A stretch of DNA of 64,000 bases from the NCBI RefSeq assembly GCF_001590685.1, contig NZ_CP014616.1, forward strand, positions 2,541,001 to 2,605,000, written 5' to 3'. The translations under genes and the position numbers were made by a program. The notes under the pieces are model-generated. The model did no database searches. It had not been told where the DNA came from and saw only the letters and a program-made list of their open reading frames with translations. This DNA comes from Sporosarcina psychrophila (GTDB lineage: Bacteria > Bacillota > Bacilli > Bacillales_A > Planococcaceae). Below are positions 37,471-46,633 of the stretch, in pieces; the first letter of the stretch is position 1, and each line of letters opens with the position of its first letter.

Positions 37471-37629
37471 TTAGACAACCTTTGAGAATGATTCCTCTAC
37501 TTCATTCTCAACGCTCAGAAGCTTGTTAAATGATTCTAGGAGTTTGATATGGTTGTCTATGCATGCTAACTCAGTGTTTCGCAATAACATCAATCCACCT
37601 GCTCTATCCAATACCTCAGTACGATTCAT
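37471..37629 (-). CDS. Possible small gene of 52 residues
   Basis: Frame starts MNRTEVLDRAGGLMLLRNTE and ends VEESFSKVV. Ribosome site is weak (GCGAGA). What supports it is that its tail is repeated in decayed form at about 36430, and its 3' flank (ACGATTAGACAAC) is repeated near 33125. No function known. Confidence 0.4.
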   Translation of the reverse strand: MNRTEVLDRAGGLMLLRNTELACIDNHIKLLESFNKLLSVENEVEESFSKVV

Positions 37630-37711
37630 GTGTTTTTCTCGCAGTTTAGGGTTTGTGATTAAAATTTAACAAAGAAAAAAACACACCCACTTAATGATGT
37701 GCTAATCCGCT

Positions 37712-38899
37712 TTAAAATGGCACCTGCGCCTCAATTTCCTCTTCGCTATATGGTGAGGTTTGGATTAAACCAACAGTCTTCTTTTCTTCCTCTGTAAGTA
37801 AAACCTCATGAAAAGTAACTCGTCCAAACCCATTCGAATATCTAATAAAATATTCAAGACACCAATCTGGAAGCTCCACCTCAAAACTTTCAATCACCTT
37901 TGCAAGAATGAAGCTCCTATAACGTTCGAAGAAACTACCATCCAATGTTGTCGAAGCCTCAACGTAGTGCTTCTTGACACGCTTCAAAAGAATATCTGAA
38001 TAAACCTGTTTAGACATTTTTTCAGGAATTTGAATACTCTCTTTTTCGAGAATACGAATAACATTTTTCTTATAGACTAGGACTTTGCATTTTTCTTCCA
38101 TATGCTTCAAAAATGCATGTTCTCCCTCTCCGCGAAATCGTTTTTCTTTTGCTCTCATCTTTTGAAAAGCGTTCAAAGTGTATGAAGTGTCATTCCAATG
38201 GTTATAACCTTCAATTTCAGATTCTATAATAGCCTTCATTGTATTATAGCCATTTTCATCCACCTCATTGTTCCCTGTCCCATCTATAACATAGTAGCGG
38301 TATGATAAAATGATTCTATCGCTTTTCTCAAATGCTTTTAGGGAACTTGTCAAGATGTTACGATTCGTATCTCGGATATACGCTCGAATATATTCAGTAA
38401 TCGTCTGTGCATAAATAAGCTTCGATTCCCCAAAAATATTTTCATTGATTATCCTCAATATTTTTTTGTGTTCGATTACATTCGGGTTTATCAAAGCAAA
38501 ATTTTTTATGAGTGCAGTCGTTGTAATCTCAACAGTATCTTCACAGCTCCAATATTCCGCCTCTAACTTGATAATTGTTCTAAAGATATGTTCGTCAAGA
38601 AGCTTTCTATCCTCTTCTCTGATAGCTCCATTACTTTTACGCCCATCCAAGCGTTCTGCTCGTTCGCTGCGTTTTTCACCTAAAATGAATCTTCGCTTAC
38701 TCCCTTTTAGAGGCATACAATCTTCATCTGTTTTAAATTCACAACTTACATGAATTGTTTGAAGGTCTTTTATCAAAGCTTCTAGGACACTTGAATTATC
38801 AATTCGTCCCCTACGCTCATAGCTTTGCAGTCTTTTTTCTGCTCCTTCAATACCTTCAGCAATACAATACTGAATAGCTTCCAATGTTGTTAATTCCAA
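37712..38899 (-). CDS. Unrecognised 395-residue island protein
   Basis: A soluble, charged protein without signal peptide. Typical pieces are YIRAYIRDTNRNILTSSLKA, KMRAKEKRFRGEGEHAFLKH and STTLDGSFFERYRSFILAKV. It begins with TTG and AAAGGGAG. No family was recognised. Its basic helical character and the long, structured non-coding region upstream would suit a replication initiator or DNA-binding regulator of the element, but no known Rep motif is visible, so this is speculation. Confidence 0.7.
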   Translation of the reverse strand: MELTTLEAIQYCIAEGIEGAEKRLQSYERRGRIDNSSVLEALIKDLQTIHVSCEFKTDEDCMPLKGSKRRFILGEKRSERAERLDGRKSNGAIREEDRKLLDEHIFRTIIKLEAEYWSCEDTVEITTTALIKNFALINPNVIEHKKILRIINENIFGESKLIYAQTITEYIRAYIRDTNRNILTSSLKAFEKSDRIILSYRYYVIDGTGNNEVDENGYNTMKAIIESEIEGYNHWNDTSYTLNAFQKMRAKEKRFRGEGEHAFLKHMEEKCKVLVYKKNVIRILEKESIQIPEKMSKQVYSDILLKRVKKHYVEASTTLDGSFFERYRSFILAKVIESFEVELPDWCLEYFIRYSNGFGRVTFHEVLLTEEEKKTVGLIQTSPYSEEEIEAQVPF

Positions 38900-40062
38900 T
38901 TTAATATTCTCCCTTTTTGCTAATAGTTTTTTCGCGAGATGTTCAACTACTAATAGTCTCTTGTAGTATTAGTAATTGATTTGCTCGCTAATTAACTAGG
39001 CACAGGAGATTCATTAATAATAACCAAATCTCATTTTTTAATGCTGTATGTGCCTAAACTATAGCTAAGGGGAAATCAAACTTACTTTTCATTTTTATCC
39101 CGTGAGGAATTTTTATTGGATTCACCGCTCTCGGCTTTCAGCCTACGCTAAGAATCCAACAGAAAATACCTAACGGTTCCGAGAAGCGTCACGAAGCAAC
39201 GAACAAGTTCGTTACTTCATTCCCTGCTCCTCGAAAGCATATATATCTTTTCTAAATGTCTTCGGCAAATACTTAATACATATTTTTTACGAAGTCTAAG
39301 CCGTAGCTCACACTCAAAACCATCTTTCGGCGTAGTAACCATTATTTTTCATAATACTAGCACCTCACATTTAATACTAAATTGCCAAAAGCACTCCGTT
39401 TTCTAATTCTCTATGTATATTATATTACAATATCGCACATAAATCAACAAAAATACGAACATTAGTGCTTACCGCACTAATCATTGTTCGTGTTTAGATA
39501 TTGAAAACTTGTATAATTTCAGTCACCACAACAACATGAAGACAAAGCTGAGAACAACGGCTTAGCATAAAAATGACTGCCTACATCAAAGACACAAGTA
39601 ATCTTGAGTCTAAGACATAGACAGCCATTAAAATTTTTAGCACAGGCTCTTCTAACAGGGTGTGAGTTTATGTTTTTAATACTAAAATGCTTTAATTTTA
39701 TTCATTTACAATCTACTTGTTTAAACAAAAAAAGAGCAGCATGTCGCCGCCCCTTAGTTTATATATCTAACGAATCTATACTATAAAAATGACTTTACTA
39801 CTTCCCTCGATTCATCAGCGATAGTAGAAATTACATTGTCTACCACCACCGAATTCTCGATATTATGAAACTGGTTTTAGTAATCGGAATATCTAATGCC
39901 CAAAAAAATTGATAAACTAAACACCTCTAGACCACTCTTGAGGTCATTCTAGGCAGAGTAATCTTTAGATGATTAATCCCCCCGGCATCTAGTGCTTCAA
40001 CGCATCTAAGACCGAGCAGCTACGATTCGTAAAGCTCCTTAAATTACTACTATGACATAACC
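38900..40062. other. Long structured non-coding region
   Basis: About 1160 bp without a credible gene. It contains an inverted repeat TTGGATTC/GAATCCAA (39116-39159) and a hairpin with AACGAAC-AA-GTTCGTT flanked by GAAG/CTTC (39193-39218). Near 39862 is the 17-mer also found near 26026. The part from 39420 is very A+T rich. Possible origin or regulatory leader of the element. Confidence 0.5.
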
Positions 40063-41061
40063 TCAATCTCTCCTACGTGTTTTAACTTTCACAGTATCAT
40101 CAATCCCTTGTAATGGACTGAACTGTTCATGTTGATTTTTAATCGCATCTTGGTTCATATGGCTATAAATCATCGTAGTATTGAGTTCTGAATGACCAAG
40201 AATCTTCTGCAGCGCCAGTATACTACCTCCTGCTTCGAGGAATAGAGATGCTGAAGTGTGTCGGAAAATATGCGGATGTACTTTTTTGGTGATAGTTGTT
40301 TTAGCCACAGCATCACGTAGATTCTTCCTAAAAGCATCTGGCTTTAATACAGTTCCAAGATTCGATATGAAGATGTAAGCGCTGTTGTATTCCTCAGTTT
40401 CATAATTGAGTTCTTTTATTAGATTTATTACCTTTTTAGAAATGGGAACTATTCTGTATGAACCATTTTTAGTTACCGTAAAGGTTACTAAGCCTTTTTC
40501 GTAATCAACATCACTTTTCTTTAAATTACATATTTCATTTATGCGTCCGAAAGTATCGAGCAAGACATTAACGACAACGTAGTTTCTAAATCCAACGTAC
40601 CAAGTTTTATCAAAAGTCTTCATTAATTCTTTTAGTTCATTTTTTGAAAGTACTTCGATAGACTTCTTCCTATCCTTGATTTTACTTACACCTCGGAATG
40701 GATTTTCTTCCATCGTGCCCTCTTTAACTAATACCTCATATATAGATTTCACAAAAAATAAATACGAATTGGCAGAGGCAATAGATACACCTGTTTTCTT
40801 ATTAGTTCGAGATTGAACTTTTAGATATTGCGTTTTCTCATTCAATTGCCAATCAATACAATGTCTTGCGTCATCAAGGGAAACATTCGTCATAGACTTA
40901 CTTACACCAAAACATCGTTCAAAATCGTTAAACACTTTTTCGTAACTCCTAATTGTATCTGCGGCTTTCCCTTCAAGCGTCTTCACTCGGAAAACCAGCT
41001 CTCGTCCCTTTTTAAATGTTAATCCTTTTGCTGATAATGACGACTTTCTTTTTTTAACCAT
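40063..41061 (-). CDS. Tyrosine recombinase (integrase)
   Basis: A protein of 332 residues. The N-terminal SAM-like core-binding domain (TIRSYEKVFNDFERCFG) is followed by the catalytic domain with all expected residues: Arg in DTFGRINEICNL, Lys in TVTKNGSYR, HIFRH (His264, Arg267), His290 in LGHSELNTT, and the nucleophile Tyr299 in MIYSHM. Site GGGAGG before the ATG. It is 147 bp from the right repeat, so it most likely catalyses integration and excision between the 63-bp repeats. Confidence 0.93.
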   Translation of the reverse strand: MVKKRKSSLSAKGLTFKKGRELVFRVKTLEGKAADTIRSYEKVFNDFERCFGVSKSMTNVSLDDARHCIDWQLNEKTQYLKVQSRTNKKTGVSIASANSYLFFVKSIYEVLVKEGTMEENPFRGVSKIKDRKKSIEVLSKNELKELMKTFDKTWYVGFRNYVVVNVLLDTFGRINEICNLKKSDVDYEKGLVTFTVTKNGSYRIVPISKKVINLIKELNYETEEYNSAYIFISNLGTVLKPDAFRKNLRDAVAKTTITKKVHPHIFRHTSASLFLEAGGSILALQKILGHSELNTTMIYSHMNQDAIKNQHEQFSPLQGIDDTVKVKTRRRD

Positions 41062-41207
41062 AAACTAACCTCCCAAGTGTAATCAGAACCCAAAGAAGAT
41101 TGTCCATATCAAATTTCGGTAATGGTTATTAATGAGTGGAAAAGTCACTATTAAATGACTTTTCTACTCACAAACCCTTTAGATACGCTATTCTTAGTTT
41201 CACCATC

Positions 41208-41270
41208 AACACAGCGCTGGCGTGGTTATTCTAAATAACCATGTCAGAACTGTGTTTTTCGTCCTTGATA
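41208..41270. repeat. Right attachment repeat (attR)
   Basis: Perfect copy of 25868-25930, same orientation, with the same terminator-like palindrome. Sequences diverge abruptly on both sides of the 63 bp. Confidence 0.9.
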
Positions 41271-41349
41271 ACGAGAAGACTCTTGGATTACCCCATTGTT
41301 CATTACACTTATATGAATATTTACTCAAGTAAACTTCTAGCACAAACTA

Positions 41350-41389
41350 AACCCCTTTACCATTTGAGAACTCCAATGGTAAAGGGGTT
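41350..41389 (-). terminator. Terminator of the YcdB/SLH gene
   Basis: AACCCCTTTACCATT and AATGGTAAAGGGGTT form a perfect 15-bp stem with a 10-base loop, followed by a T-rich stretch on the minus strand. Confidence 0.85.
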
Positions 41390-41426
41390 ATAAAAAATCA
41401 CATTGCGAGGCCTAGATGGCTATATT

Positions 41427-43655
41427 TTAATAACCCAAGCCTCTGCCTTTTTCAGTCATTTTGTGAGCAAGACGAATAATTGAAACTGCCAATTCTGCGT
41501 ATGTCGCTTCTCTATCAGGATTAAATTGATTTTGTTCTGTCTTTAACAACCCTAATGAGTTCGCCAAGGCAACATGACCAATGTATTCTGTTTGGACTTT
41601 ATTTGCATCAGCAAAACTAAGTTTATAAATACTATTATCTTTAGCTGCTTGTTCAAGTCCTAGAACGCGTATATACCAAGCTGCTAATTCATCCCTTTTG
41701 ATTGGAGAATCAAGTGAAAAACTTTGACTATCCGGCTTAATAATGCCCATTTCAACTGCCCGTTCAATCGATTGATATAACGGATGTTTCGGGTCTATAT
41801 TCTCAAAAGTTTGGTTTTTCTTTTCTTTTTCAGAATAATAACCACCGTAATAAATATAAGTGAGTGAATTCATGATGACTTTTAGTGCTTCTCCTTTTGA
41901 TACTGAGGCATCCCCATTAAAATCTTTACTATCTTTTATCTCTAAGACTTTAGCATTGATAAGATAATTAAGTTCCTCTTCTGCCCAAGGATGTGAAATA
42001 ACAGATGAATTTTTCTCACCAAACAGACTATTCCATTCTCCCGTGTTGGCATTTAAATAACTAAACGGATTTTCGTTAAATACAGGTAAATATACTAAAT
42101 CATAATGATTTTCGTCTTCACTTTTCTCTTGTTTCATATAGGTAAGTTTTAGACTAAGTGCCTTTTTCAATAGAACTATTGCTTCTTCCTCAGAAATCAC
42201 TTTATTAATCGTTGGCCATTGTTCAACTTCTTGATAATTGACATTAATGCTATTTAAGGAGCCATCAGCTGCTATGCCAACATTAATTTGATCACCTATC
42301 ACAACAATGCCATTCTTAATTCTAGGGAAATTGAATTGATAGGCACCTAGTCTCTCTTCAAAATAGGGTTCTTCTACAGGCATAGCATAGTTGTGCAGAG
42401 AGGAAGGAGCCCATTCTTTCACATATTTTACTGCTTGCGCAAGGGCTTCCTTACTAGAAAGTGAGTCCTTTTTAGGTTTCTCTCCAATTTGCTCTAAAAT
42501 CTGGCTTGTTATATCATTATATTGAATAATTTCTCCGGTATTTTTACTTATTTCCATACTTGTTCCGTGTCCGCCTTTCTCATAATTATACATGTACTGA
42601 ATACTAATTACTGCCTGTCCATTATAGTTTTCTATCTCATCGATAGATTGAATACTTAATTTAACCTTTTCAGAATTAATTTTAAGGAATTGCTCTGCAA
42701 TTTTCTTTGCACCCTCTAAAGTCATTCCATCTTGTTTTGGCGGTAGTGGGTTAGCTATAACCTTTACAATCTTTGTCTCCTCAGGTAAATCTGCTGAGTA
42801 CCCGTTTGCAGTTAACCACTTACCTGAAGAAGCATGAACTCCACGCAACTTTGTTGTTGGTTGGTAAACAAGTTGAACACTGCGATCACCCGTTTGATAA
42901 TCATGATTAATTTGATATTGCAAATCGACTGAAAGATTTCCTTTTACTTTCTCTAAAGTTTCATTTTTATCTTTTATTTGTTTTATATCATCATAAGTTG
43001 ATGAGTCCAACTTCTTAGAATCTCTGTAAAAATTAACGACTTCACCATTTCCAAGAACAGATACTTCTATTCTTTGATCAGAAATGGATATTTGATTTTT
43101 AGTACGAGAAAATGAGAATGAGTACCGAATTGGTTCTGTTAATATTTGTTGTGGAAAGTAGTTGAAGGGATCTGTTTCTAATTGATAATTCTCTCCATCA
43201 ATAAATTCCCCAACAAAATCAACTGCTATTTTTCTAGCCTCTTCCTTTGAGGTCTTTGCGGGAAATAACGCTTCTGCTTCATTAGACGGTTGATAGTAAA
43301 ATTGCTCAATTTCTAATTCCTCTCCAACAAATACAACACTACCATATAACTGCTTACCATTAATTGTCTTAGTGAACACTAAATCATAACGTAACTTATC
43401 GTCATTAGGATAAAAGTGACTGCCACCCATTTGAAAATCACTTTTCGTTAAGAAGTCAAACCGATTAGGAAAAAACTCATTAAACCTCTTTATTAAATCG
43501 TCTTTTGTGAAAACTGTTTCTGTTGAAGCAACCTGAATTTGTACTTTTCCAGGCTGCCCACCCACTGTGGTTGAAGCACCGGCAACAGACGCAAACATTC
43601 CAAAAGATAAAGCAGAAGAGCTTAATACAATACCAATTTTCTTTAAATTAACCAA
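41427..43655 (-). CDS. Exported YcdB/PepSY-repeat protein with SLH domains
   Basis: A protein of about 742 residues. Signal peptide (KKIGIVLSSSALSFGMFASV...AGA), then several repeats of a YcdB/YcdC or PepSY type, recognisable by SKEEARKIAVDFV, TLEGAKKIAEQFLKI, SSKEALAQAVKYVKEW and SEEEAIVLLKKAL. At the C-terminus are three S-layer homology repeats (about 570-735; for example FADANKVQTEYIGHVALANS). It would be attached to secondary cell wall polymers. TTG start with AGGAGGG is preferred to an ATG 13 codons upstream. Ends at a strong terminator. Confidence 0.85.
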   Translation of the reverse strand: MVNLKKIGIVLSSSALSFGMFASVAGASTTVGGQPGKVQIQVASTETVFTKDDLIKRFNEFFPNRFDFLTKSDFQMGGSHFYPNDDKLRYDLVFTKTINGKQLYGSVVFVGEELEIEQFYYQPSNEAEALFPAKTSKEEARKIAVDFVGEFIDGENYQLETDPFNYFPQQILTEPIRYSFSFSRTKNQISISDQRIEVSVLGNGEVVNFYRDSKKLDSSTYDDIKQIKDKNETLEKVKGNLSVDLQYQINHDYQTGDRSVQLVYQPTTKLRGVHASSGKWLTANGYSADLPEETKIVKVIANPLPPKQDGMTLEGAKKIAEQFLKINSEKVKLSIQSIDEIENYNGQAVISIQYMYNYEKGGHGTSMEISKNTGEIIQYNDITSQILEQIGEKPKKDSLSSKEALAQAVKYVKEWAPSSLHNYAMPVEEPYFEERLGAYQFNFPRIKNGIVVIGDQINVGIAADGSLNSINVNYQEVEQWPTINKVISEEEAIVLLKKALSLKLTYMKQEKSEDENHYDLVYLPVFNENPFSYLNANTGEWNSLFGEKNSSVISHPWAEEELNYLINAKVLEIKDSKDFNGDASVSKGEALKVIMNSLTYIYYGGYYSEKEKKNQTFENIDPKHPLYQSIERAVEMGIIKPDSQSFSLDSPIKRDELAAWYIRVLGLEQAAKDNSIYKLSFADANKVQTEYIGHVALANSLGLLKTEQNQFNPDREATYAELAVSIIRLAHKMTEKGRGLGY

Positions 43656-44631
43656 TATAACCCTCCTAATATCAGTAGTCCCTAAATCGTACATCTAACT
43701 CCATTAATTGTTAATTAATTCCGCATTTCATTTACTCTTTATTAAAATATCCCTACACTTCTTTAAACAGTACCGAAGTTTCAGGAGTAATTAACCATTA
43801 TTAAAATAATATCTGAACAATTCCCCCCTTTGCGCACAGCTTGTATTAAAATTAATCAATCCTCCATTTCTATTGTTGATTTTAAACAATTAAATTTATT
43901 TTATGATTGCTACTAATATAATATACCTATTTTTCCCACCTATTTGACAATTAGAATGACCCAGGTATGCAATAGTGTACTTCTTATTCTTAGTTGCGGG
44001 ATATGATTGGTCCTGGATGTTATATGATCGGTTGGCTACGGGGTATGATTGATCCTGATGTTATATGATCGGTTAGCTACGGGGTATGATTGGTCCTGAT
44101 GTTATATGATCGGTTTACTGTAGGTTATGATTGGTCAGCTGCGAGGTATGATCGGTCCCGGCGTTATATGATCGGTTGGCTGCGGGACGAGATTGTTCAT
44201 ATACTATTCTCGTCAAAAATCAAAAAAAACATCGAAGATTTACCAATAAATCTAAAGGCGATAAGAGACTATTTATTAGAAGGTATTGTAATTAATTTTC
44301 TACAAGTACTACTCTTATGTAACTGTTCAAGATCATTATTGAACTATTAGTGGAACTGGTTTTGAGTGCTTAAAGGGGATTGACATCAGAAAGTTGAATC
44401 ATTCTTGTAATGATTTTTCGAGGTTGTGCTAGAAGGCCAGACTATGAAACAGTAGATTAGGTAATAAATATTAAGTATGTTTGCACCAATTGAAAAAGAT
44501 GCTTGAGTACAAGATAACCAAATCAGAAAGATCGACTTCCCTGATAAGCAATCGACCTTTTAAGCTTAAATGCTACATGCGTGTAATAGTAGACATCACA
44601 TCCGTTATGGGAGCTGCTGAAGTATTTTTTA
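43656..44631. other. Gap with a minisatellite
   Basis: About 975 bp with no gene that I can support. It holds the tandem array at 43993-44197; the rest is A+T-rich and without hairpins of note. Confidence 0.5.
43993..44197. repeat. Tandem repeat, unit about 41 bp
   Basis: About five imperfect units built on GGGGTATGATTGGTCCTGAT followed by GTTATATGATCGGTT; the second and third units are nearly identical, the outer ones are diverged and one is longer by about 20 bp. Units contain two related halves (TATGATTGGTC / TATGATCGGTT). It does not encode a convincing protein. Confidence 0.75.
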
Positions 44632-44847
44632 TTAAGAATTATATCCAAAAGAAATTATAAAAATCAATAAAAATAACGAAAAGATTATTAATAATCCGAA
44701 AATTATTATTGTTAGTGCAGCTAACGATTTAGGGATGTTGACACGTTTTTTCCAATTGGAACCTATTATTAATAAGCTTAGAAGCATTATGATTATAAAA
44801 ATAGAAATAAATACATAACTTTGTTTAATTATAATCCATAGGTCCAT
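44632..44847 (-). CDS. Small protein with two membrane segments
   Basis: A 71-residue protein: SYVFISIFIIIMLLSLLIIG, a short basic loop (NWKKRVNIPKS), and LAALTIIIFGLLIIFSLFLL. Good site AAGGAGATG before the ATG at 44847. No function known. The clear site and the typical hairpin topology favour a real gene. Confidence 0.65.
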   Translation of the reverse strand: MDLWIIIKQSYVFISIFIIIMLLSLLIIGSNWKKRVNIPKSLAALTIIIFGLLIIFSLFLLIFIISFGYNS

Positions 44848-45104
44848 TTTACATCTCCTTTGTCTCAAAATTCTTGAATGTCTTTGATCAGGATTAAAAG
44901 CCATGATTTCACATCTTGAATAGTCCTACTTCTGTGTCAATAATATTTATGAAATAAGATCTGCTCATCAATAGAAGGAATTTTAGGTGGCTATCTATAA
45001 TCCCGCGACTAATACTATTTGTTTAACAAAAATATACTCCTCGTCCACCAAATATCCATCACTTTAGATGGAACATACAAAACATTAGATATTGTTTCTA
45101 CTAA

Positions 45105-45521
45105 TTAAGTTTTCGTAGAATAGCTACAAAGTTCAATTAAAGTTCCATCAGTTGAGGCGGGATTAATATAAATGAGCCTTCTTCCACGTGCGTTAGTACG
45201 TAATGTGTCCTCTAGAAAACGAACTCCATTTTCTCTGGACTCGAGTATTGCTTTGTCCAAATCGTCAACTCGATATGCAATATGATGCACTCCTTTTCCC
45301 CGTTGCTTTATAAACCTAGCCATTGGAGAGTTCTTGTTGGTTGGTGCGAGTAATTCAATTACTTTATCATTAGTTCTGACAACAGCAACGTGCACTTCAA
45401 CGCCAGGTGTATCACTTGTATAACGGTCCTCTACTAATCCATTTAACACATTAAGATAAAAGGGAAGAGCATCATCAATACTTCTAACAGCTATTCCAAC
45501 ATGATCTAAAACATATTCCAA
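45105..45521 (-). CDS. Methylmalonyl-CoA epimerase-like VOC protein
   Basis: A protein of 138 residues with two beta-alpha-beta units of the glyoxalase (VOC) fold. VLDHVGIAVRSIDDALPFY at the start, VIELLAP, GKGVHHIAYRVDDLD and GTLIELC provide the metal-binding His and Glu residues of the epimerase. It would interconvert the S and R forms of methylmalonyl-CoA, feeding MutAB, whose genes are about 15 kb away at 60.8-64 kb. TTG start (site GGAGG), as the family starts there. Confidence 0.75.
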   Translation of the reverse strand: MEYVLDHVGIAVRSIDDALPFYLNVLNGLVEDRYTSDTPGVEVHVAVVRTNDKVIELLAPTNKNSPMARFIKQRGKGVHHIAYRVDDLDKAILESRENGVRFLEDTLRTNARGRRLIYINPASTDGTLIELCSYSTKT

Positions 45522-45671
45522 TTTACTTCCTCCGTTCAATATTATTATCCTTAATAAAGACTTATTCTATTTAAGTTGAATTTATTATCATCCAAGTTTA
45601 ATATATTTCTATTATAATTATTTGGGCACTAGTTTTAATATAAAATGAAATCCCCTTCTAATCCCACATTT

Positions 45672-45717
45672 AATTATACTGTATCTTTACTGGAAGAAGT
45701 AAAGATACAGTATAATT
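45672..45717. repeat. Perfect 20-bp inverted repeat
   Basis: AATTATACTGTATCTTTACT and its complement with a 6-base loop (45672-45691 and 45698-45717). A+T rich and without a proper T-run, so probably not a simple terminator. Confidence 0.7.
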
Positions 45718-45814
45718 GTTCGAGTAATGCACTCGTTAGTTTAAGTGCACTAATTCACATACTCAGTTGAATTCACTTAGAAGTTACAATTTGTTTCAAA
45801 CTCATTTTCTTTAA

Positions 45815-45858
45815 AATATCCCGATTCCTTAGTTACAATGCCAAGGAATCGGGATATT
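45815..45858 (-). terminator. Terminator of the isochorismatase gene
   Basis: AATATCCCGATTCCTT pairs perfectly with AAGGAATCGGGATATT, loop 12 bases, followed by T on the minus strand. Confidence 0.8.
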
Positions 45859-45909
45859 AATCTTAATATTTTCAATTACTAGCAAACATTTCCGTATTGC
45901 ACTCTTAAA

Positions 45910-46473
45910 TTATCTATATGAATCATGACTTGGATGAAACAAGTCTTCCTTTGCATTTCTCACAATTGAAAAGTGTTCAACATTGTAATGACCATGAAGT
46001 GTTTCATTATGGTGCCTTATTATTTGTTCTGCACTTAAAAAACCACTGTCTGTTGTTGAATGGGCATCACCGACTAATGTAACATCAAAACCATTAATAG
46101 TAGCTGTTCTGACTGCACTATCTATACAGTGTTGTGTTTTACACCCCATAATAACAATATGTTCAACCTCTTGCAATCTTAAATGATTGAGAAGTCCTGT
46201 CCCATAGAAGGAGTTAGTTGCAGTCTTATCGAAAAACTTTGTATCAGTAGGCACATTAATTTCATCGTGAACTTGAAACCCTTTACCTTTACCTTTACCT
46301 TCAGCAACATCTAAATCCCTAACAAAGACAACTGGAACATCAGATTCCCTTGCTTTTTCGATCAAAAAATTTATATTCCTAATAAGTTGCTCTTTATTAA
46401 AAACTGCACTTTCTTCTTGATTCCCATCAATTAATTCTTGTTGAGCATCAATAATTAACACTGCTTGATTCAA
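45910..46473 (-). CDS. Isochorismatase-family cysteine hydrolase
   Basis: A protein of 187 residues. Catalytic triad: Asp in LIIDAQQELI, Lys in FFDKTATNSF, Cys in GCKTQHCIDSAVRTA, with the cis-peptide region before the Cys as in the family. These enzymes hydrolyse small amides, ureas or vinyl ethers; the substrate is not known. Start TTG with AAAGGGG, 6 codons inside the longest frame. Stand-alone gene. Confidence 0.85.
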   Translation of the reverse strand: MNQAVLIIDAQQELIDGNQEESAVFNKEQLIRNINFLIEKARESDVPVVFVRDLDVAEGKGKGKGFQVHDEINVPTDTKFFDKTATNSFYGTGLLNHLRLQEVEHIVIMGCKTQHCIDSAVRTATINGFDVTLVGDAHSTTDSGFLSAEQIIRHHNETLHGHYNVEHFSIVRNAKEDLFHPSHDSYR

Positions 46474-46633
46474 ATGTTTTTCCCCTTTCAAGTGTCAGGT
46501 AACGCAATAAAATAAATTTATTTAGACGTATACCACTTAGTATTTTTTTGTTATTAGTCATAATATCTACTCTTGAATTAGTTTTCAAAATCCTTAGAGG
46601 ATTTAATTTTAGCACAATTTCTTTTAATGATAA

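Larger units (their letters stand above)
25868..41270. mobile_element. Integrative element flanked by 63-bp direct repeats
   Basis: The segment is bounded by two identical 63-bp direct repeats and has a tyrosine recombinase gene 147 bp inside the right repeat, the usual arrangement of an integrated genomic island. Contents are mostly on the minus strand: four proteins with HEPN motifs, a serine recombinase, an unrecognised 395-residue protein, zinc-finger-like small proteins and long repeat-rich gaps. The DNA is visibly richer in A and T than the thyA side. No phage structural genes and no recognisable conjugation genes are present, so it would depend on other elements for transfer. The class name (island, IME or plasmid-like element) is an inference. 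Confidence 0.85.

Noticed and set aside
25868..41270. Prophage
   Set aside because: There are recombinases but no capsid, tail, terminase, lysis or phage repressor genes.
43993..44197. Tandem repeats as a CRISPR array
   Set aside because: Units are joined directly without unique spacers, are imperfect, and there are no cas genes.
44090..44350. Gene over the tandem repeat
   Set aside because: The frame results from the repeat itself and has no ribosome site.
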